A DNA stretch of 64,000 bases from Schistocerca nitens (lineage: Eukaryota > Arthropoda > Insecta > Orthoptera > Acrididae): NCBI RefSeq assembly GCF_023898315.1, contig NC_064617.1, forward strand, positions 616,891,000-616,954,999, in the 5' to 3' direction. Below, piece after piece: positions 58,430 to 64,000 of the stretch. Both the position numbers and the translations under genes were made by a program. Positions within the stretch are counted from its first letter, which is position 1. Each line of letters starts with the position of its first letter. The notes below the pieces were generated by a model. The model worked only from the letters and a program-made list of their open reading frames with translations. It ran no database searches and had not been told where the DNA came from.

Positions 58430-59411
58430 GTTGTACAACACACTCCTGGTATGATCACACCACAGGAGTGCTGAAAAAGCATAAATATCCTTTGCTGCTT
58501 AGGGTTACAGTCAAATTTCATCAAATGGTTTTGAATGGTCCCTAATGGTTCCACCCAGTACACCAGAGCAAAACTTACTGTTCTACATTGCAAAGGGGTA
58601 CAATCATGTTCATTTGGATTGCAGCTCCATGATGTCCTTAGAGAAAGCCTGAATTGGCCTTGAGGGGGGGGGGGGGGTTCAGCAGTGTTGAAGGCTGTCA
58701 AGAATGTTATCTTGTTGCTCATCACAATGTTTTCCTTGGCCACCCATAAGAGAACAGCTTGATTTCAATGCTGGTCTTTGCGGTTATGATGTCCATCACA
58801 TAGGTGCTGCAAGAAGAGTTGATATATGTGTGTAAGCAGGGGTGTGATGACCTTCCCATTGTGTGACACACCCATGGTGGTATTGGGCAGAATTGTGGTG
58901 AAATTTGGTGCCAATGTGACATCTTTAACCATATTACACCTCATATGAAACTCTGACCTCTGGCTTTTTTTTCTTGTGTGTCGACACATTGCTGTTTGAA
59001 GTGTCACTGAGCTGAAGGCTGATGTCACGGGATGCCATGCTTTTGCACCATTACAGAGGAAGTTTGTAAGCACATTTAAGCCAAATTTTAAACTTCTGAG
59101 TTGTGGTGGGAGGCAGTATGGGCTTTTAAAAAAGTGTCCCTTTAACTGTGTTGCATAGTATATTTAAAGCATAGTACTGGCCTTTACTTTTAGTATATAA
59201 TACACCTACTCAGGAAGCAAGCTGAAAGAGTGTAAGGGGCTGCCTATAGTTAAAAGTTGCAGTCCGTACCATCCATTTGCTTAAAAGAAAGTGCCATCCA
59301 TTTGCTTAAAAGAAACTGATTGTGTTGTTGTTGTTCCAATTGACAGTATGTGAGGAATATGTGATGGTGTGGATGTCAAAAATTGTGATGTAAAGCATTC
59401 CCAGTGTGTTA
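58430..59411. other. No recognised gene; poly-G run at 58664-58677
   Basis: Minus-strand open frames at 58396-58743 and 58765-59073 look like chance reading of old repeat sequence. A run of 14 G occurs at 58664-58677. Confidence 0.45.
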
Positions 59412-59413
59412 TA

Positions 59414-60340
59414 CAGGATGTTTCAAAGTGAATATCCAGATTTTAAGGCTTTGTAACATTTATTCAACTTGCAAATGTAAACAATACATCAAATGAAAGA
59501 ACAACTCAGTTTTTCTTATGAGTGTTCAAAGTGAGCACTATTCATCACATGTCACATATTGAGTCGATATGTGCAGACTTTGCAAATGAAATATTCCTGC
59601 ATGAAGATGAAGATTTTCTGGGTCATGTTTTCTTCAGTGATTAATTGACACTTCGGCAAAGTGGAAATGTGAACATACATAATGTGCTCTTCTGGGGGTC
59701 AGCAAATTCTCCACAATAAGGTACAGTTGCAATGAGACTCTCCTAAATTGAATATTTTTGTGCCATATCCCAGTGTAAAGTTTATGGGCCTATTTTTTTC
59801 AATGAAGCAACTGCAACTGGTGTTTGTTATTTTGATGTGCTAGAACTGTGGCTCTTTTCTAAATTGCAAGAAATTGATCCACAGATCTTTATTTGGCAGC
59901 AAGATGGTGTTCCACTGCACTAGCATAACTTGGTACTCAATTGGTTAAATGACATTATACCCACTGCTGGATTGTCCACAAGGGGCTAGATGACAGTGCT
60001 TGTTTTACATGGCTTCCATGTTCACCTGATCTGATGCCATGTGAGTTTATCTTCAGAGTTTCATAAAGGATCATGTGTATGTACTCAGCTGATCTACCCA
60101 ATGTAAGAAACAGGATCAAAGCATATGTTTAAACAATTACTCCAGCACACTGATCGAGTTTTGGGAAGAACTCACCTATCGACTCAATGTGTGCAATGTG
60201 ACAAATGGTGCTCACATTGAACACTTCTGAGAAAACTATTTGAGTTGCTTTTCCATTTGATGTATTACTTACACATGTAAGTGGACTGTAATAAATGCTA
60301 CAAAGCCTTAAAACCCAGATTTTCATTTTGAAACACACTG
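59414..60340 (+). mobile_element. DD41D-type mariner derivative with long TIRs, inactive
   Basis: A 927-bp element flanked by TA (59412-59413 and 60341-60342), with imperfect inverted repeats of about 170 bp starting CAGGATGTTTCAAAGTGAA (left) and CAGTGTGTTTCAAAATGAA (right). The inside holds broken transposase pieces: KVYGPFF-like KFMGLFF, IFIWQQDG-like WQQDGVPLH (second catalytic block), WLPCSPDLMPCEF (third block, D replaced by E), KDHVYV and VWEELTYRLNVCNVTNGAHIE. The N-terminal half is missing. It belongs to the same broad group as the intact element at 12006-16465 but is a distinct family by its termini. Confidence 0.8.
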
Positions 60341-60342
60341 TA

Positions 60343-61053
60343 TATCTGAATGGCTCATGTTTTTCCAGGTAGCATTCTTGAAATCGAATAATATTTTGGC
60401 TTTATATCATTCTGATGTTGTAAGGTTATGTGGCATGCATTATACATGTGATATGTTTCCATCCCTTCAGCAAGCAGCTCAGCAACACTCGTGAGGGAAA
60501 GCTCTTGCAAGTAGATGCAACTGAAGTCATATTTTGCAGTGAATACTAAACATATTGGTGGAAAATTTTATGCGCCATGTTTTGTAATTATAAATCTCTG
60601 TCTTTATTTTGAGATTCCAACATAATTGCAAAGCAATTTCATGTACTTCCTGTACTGATCATTCACTGAAATTATGGAAATCATTTACTCATTGTGGTGT
60701 GCCAAAGGGAGTAATAATATTGTGTAAAGTGGAGAACCATACCCCTGAAATTCTTACTCATTTGTCAGCAGAGGATTCTTATTTGTGGCTAGTAATAATT
60801 AAAATAAATCTGAGATTACATGACATACACTACCACAATACAAACAAAAAATAATATTCAGATACTCAGACGTCTTGCTGTCCAAGACAGCAACCACATC
60901 CTTTCACATTTGAATAGGTAATTTGAGGTGATAATTTATTAGTTGTCCCATTTATAAACTATCGATTATTTAGATTTCATGTTCAAGTGGTTTGTCATAG
61001 TAAGATGATGATTGGTCATCATGATTAACCATTAAAAATAATCAATGTTCTCA
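60343..61053. other. No recognisable gene
   Basis: AT-rich, open frame 60609-60854 without recognised features. Confidence 0.4.
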
Positions 61054-61247
61054 AAAATGATCAAATGTGTGTGAATTCCTAAGGGACCAAACTGCTGAGG
61101 TCATCTATCCCAAGACTTACACACTATTTAAACTAATTTAAATTAACTTATGCTAAGAACAACATAGACATCCATGCATGAGGGAGGACTAGAACCTCCG
61201 GTGGGACATGGCGCCTCAAACCACGCCGCCACTCCGCGCAGCCTCTG
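61054..61247 (-). mobile_element. tRNA-derived SINE, family B-like, diverged
   Basis: Minus-strand copy: AAATGTGTGTGAATTCCTAA, GGTCATCTATCCC, CCATGCATGAGGGAGGACTA, B box degraded to GGTTCTAGTCC, head ending in GCTGCGCGGAGTGG. Duplication TGTTCTCA at 61046-61053 and 61248-61255. Its head differs from that of 22881-23077, so it is a different subfamily. Confidence 0.82.
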
Positions 61248-61299
61248 TGTTCTCAGATGCATGCTTAGGAATCAATAGTACATAAACTGAATCTGAGTA

Positions 61300-61424
61300 C
61301 TAATACACCAAATAAGGGAAAGGCAACCACTTACCTACAGCAGTAGGCCTATAGTGCAATAGTTAAGTGGTTGCCTTTCCCTTATTTTATATATTTTTTG
61401 AGCCAGTAATTTCCATTACTGTTA
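61300..61424. repeat. Hairpin insertion flanked by 12-bp repeats
   Basis: A perfect 23-bp inverted repeat (61311-61333 and 61364-61386; arm AATAAGGGAAAGGCAACCAC plus TTA) surrounds a 30-base loop. The 12-bp direct repeats TGAATCTGAGTA at 61288-61299 and 61425-61436 bound a 125-bp segment and look like a target-site duplication. Confidence 0.75.
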
Positions 61425-61436
61425 TGAATCTGAGTA

Positions 61437-64000
61437 TTGTAACTTTGTATAAATTGTGGCTTCTTTTTTTAAATTGTTGTGTGATGTGGTTGTTTATATT
61501 CCTTTTTCAGCGCAATTGGAATAACATAATTCACCCTGGATATATCTAACCCTAATACAACTTACAGAAGTAGTTTTGAACAGCTACTTTTCTGCCAAAA
61601 ACTGATCGCAGGCTAATTACTATTGCCTTCTAGCGACAGTCACTTGTCCCATAGGAATGGGGTGCTTAAGATGAATGTCCACATAGTTTACACTGTCTTA
61701 CATTAAGAGCAATGAAAAAGTTATAGGGCCTGGAAGCTGCTGTAAATGTTAAAGAGTGCTCAATGAAAGATGGTTTTCACATGTAATGTGTCTAGAAATG
61801 GAGTCATTAAATGAATTGATGAGAGAAGCATCTGGACAGATACCTGTACTGGCAGTATATCAATGTAAATAGCAAAATATTATAAAAGAATAAGGTAGGA
61901 ATGTCATCCCCCTTTAGTCAGGCCCTTTTGCCTTGTGCCTGTATTACAAGGATGAGTTCCTTCTGCCTTGTGCCTGCATTACAAGGATGAGTTCCTTCAC
62001 AAACCATACATTTATGAAATTTGGAAATAGGTTGAAATCTAGAGCAAGAGAATAATTCAAAGATCATCCTTACCTCACACTGATGAACTATCATTAGAAT
62101 GTTATTCCCAAGAAGGTGTGTTAATTTACAATGTCATGAAATTTCTTTGCATCAGATAGTGACAGAATGATATCAGCATATGTGATTTTTATTATTGCTT
62201 ACTTAAATACTGTTACATTCAACAAAGAATATATGATTCTCTTGATTGTCATTAATATGTAGTTGTATGCGTCCATGGTAGTAAGATGACATTTTATTAT
62301 TAAAAATTTTGTTCAGTATTTGCTGATCACTTAAAATGACATACTTTGTGACTGCAACTATATTATTATCGGTCATGCAACTAATCTGTACAATAGTGTT
62401 GATGAAGTAATAAAACAAATTATGAAAACTGTACAGGTAATAAGGTGAAAGACAACCATTCACCATGTAAAGGAAGCATTGAATTCCCACTGGACTCAGA
62501 AATAAAAATTGTCAAATATATCACATATGTTTTGAAAGCTGTAACATTTTTTTTTGAGCAATTGTGTGTATGACATGCAAGTTCCCTCCCTTCACAGGTC
62601 ATATCCTCTAGAGTACACATAAAAAATGGCATATGGGTTTATGTTGAGGTTCTACTTTATTTCATCATTTTTCTGTGCTGTCATCTTCTGTGGCATAAAC
62701 TTCTATTTTTTGTATTGCATTGTCTATTGTGTTTGTCCATGATCATCATAAAACTTCTGTATATGATGAACAAATAAGGCAGCTGTGAACATTTTTCCCA
62801 ATATTAATGCTGTTAATTACCTCTTCAGCTCAACAAAGCTCTTGTTGTACACACTGGATCCCAACAGCCTTTTCTGCAGTGAATCAGTCATGTTTCCTGT
62901 AAAGGAACTATAATCTTTTAATTTAGTCTGTTTTTGTCATGCACAACTGTTTGCTAGTTTGTCAATATTTGAATGTATTTTCTGTGAGTCTTGTTTTAGT
63001 TTCTTGCATTTGTCTGTGTTTTATGTCTTCTTGTCATTTATTTTTAAGTCACACAGAATATGGTTCCATAATTCGGGGAGCAGTTCAGTCAGTATGAATC
63101 AGAGTGCATTAAAATTCAGTACTTTACTGCACCACCTAGTGAGAGTTTCCAGAATGATTGAAAGAAATAAGCGTGAGAAATGTGCCATGTCACATGTAGT
63201 TGCTAAGAATTTTTTTGCTTGCTGATGATATTTGTTGGATAAGAAGAATTATTTGAAAGTTTTGTTTTGTGAGTGTATTGTGCCTGATTCCTTGAATTTT
63301 TTATTTTCTTGTGTATAACTCTAGCATACAGATAGTTAGTCAACAGCACAATATGAATTCTCCTTCCAACTTATTAGGGAATTATTTGGAATGTGAGTGA
63401 AAGTTAAGGAACTTGGTGCTCCTTGGCATGGTTGAAACATTAATTAAAAATAAAAACATAGCAATCCTGGAAAGGATAGATATGAAATTTAAAGGACAGT
63501 AACATGTTTATCCAGTTTTAGTATGTGAAGTCTGCAAGCTAAATATGCTACTTATAGATCTTATCGTGGAGAGAGCTGTTGGTGTTATTTAGTAATTCGT
63601 TATAAAATGGGAAGGAGATACATATGTGAACTTACTGAAAAGCCCGAGAACCAAAGTTCTGACAGGTAAATGTCACAGCCCTCTGCAGTAAGGAAACACA
63701 TGCCACACATGTTCTGGAAGGAATCTGTGAATTGTCACATGAAGAGGAATTTGTGATTGTTGCAAAGAGACAGTACTTCAGATAATGTTGTTAAGTTGTA
63801 ATGGGAAAGAAGTTGATAGTTTTACTACCTACTTTTGAAATCTGGTAAATGCATGTGACTAAAGGAATCCAACATAAATACCTGTGAAATATTAAATTAG
63901 TGTTCCAGTGTCTCATATAGTAACACACATTTTAAAGCCAGTGTGTCCATATATTGTTTCCATTTTTAGATGTATGAGTGATAAAATTAATCAAGAGGAA
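61437..64000. other. No recognisable gene
   Basis: AT-rich sequence to the end of the window. Short open frames at 62203-62490 and 62959-63225 show no recognised motif. Confidence 0.45.
61929..61998 (+). repeat. Tandem duplication of 35 bp
   Basis: Two adjacent units (61929-61963 and 61964-61998) differ at one base (TGTATTAC versus TGCATTAC). Confidence 0.92.

Noticed and set aside
58396..59073. Two long minus-strand open frames (115 and 102 codons)
   Set aside because: They run opposite to mariner-type and dispersed-repeat remnants and include a poly-G-derived proline run; likely chance.
1..64000. CRISPR array, operon or phage structures
   Set aside because: No regularly spaced identical repeats, no ribosome-binding sites or gene packing; the sequence is clearly eukaryotic repeat-rich DNA.

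Overview
This is eukaryotic nuclear DNA, most likely from a grasshopper or locust genome (Acrididae, Schistocerca-like). That identification rests on recognising two tRNA-derived SINE families that I know as abundant in Schistocerca, on 3' tails of LINEs familiar from the same genomes, and on the general character of the window: about 64 kb with no recognisable host gene and transposons at every scale. Nothing suggests bacteria, a phage or a CRISPR array. The organism assignment is inference; the element structures are read from the sequence.

Region 1-12 kb: two SINEs with target-site duplications, a solo LTR, a large degenerate repeat present in inverted copies (657-3140 and about 7185-11510) that carries ~125-130 bp units with tRNA B-box-like motifs, a Tc1-like (DD34E) transposase broken by one stop codon and interrupted upstream by a LINE 3' fragment with a 13-bp duplication, two more SINEs, and a decayed copy of a widespread multi-copy ORF of unassigned family (8482-10132, minus).

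Region 12-16.5 kb is the best preserved part. A mariner-type DD41D transposon with ~295-bp terminal inverted repeats has an open transposase frame. A TTAA-flanked, Kolobok-like transposon, also with an open transposase frame, has inserted inside its left inverted repeat. The undamaged right repeat shows what the empty site looked like.

Region 16.6-23 kb: a P-element-superfamily gene on the minus strand (THAP exon, short intron, long second exon) broken by frameshifts; then mostly unassigned DNA, a short TTAGG-type tract, and a SINE of the second family.

Region 23.7-64 kb is AT-rich and visibly poor in CpG. It is a graveyard of older elements: two DDE/mariner pseudogenes and a complete-length mariner (28502-29772), LINE fragments, a Ty3/gypsy pol interrupted by an R1-like LINE that is itself interrupted by another LINE with an 11-bp duplication, a nearly complete CR1/L2-type LINE with an esterase-like ORF1 (46-50 kb), a piggyBac remnant with its core deleted, an RNase-H-bearing LINE remnant (54.7-57.3 kb), a short DD41D-type derivative (59414-60340), two hairpin repeats and three more SINEs.

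The genes do not form a pathway. What ties them together is insertion history: SINEs and the Kolobok/DD41D pair look young, the gypsy/R1 complex looks old, and the nesting gives their order.
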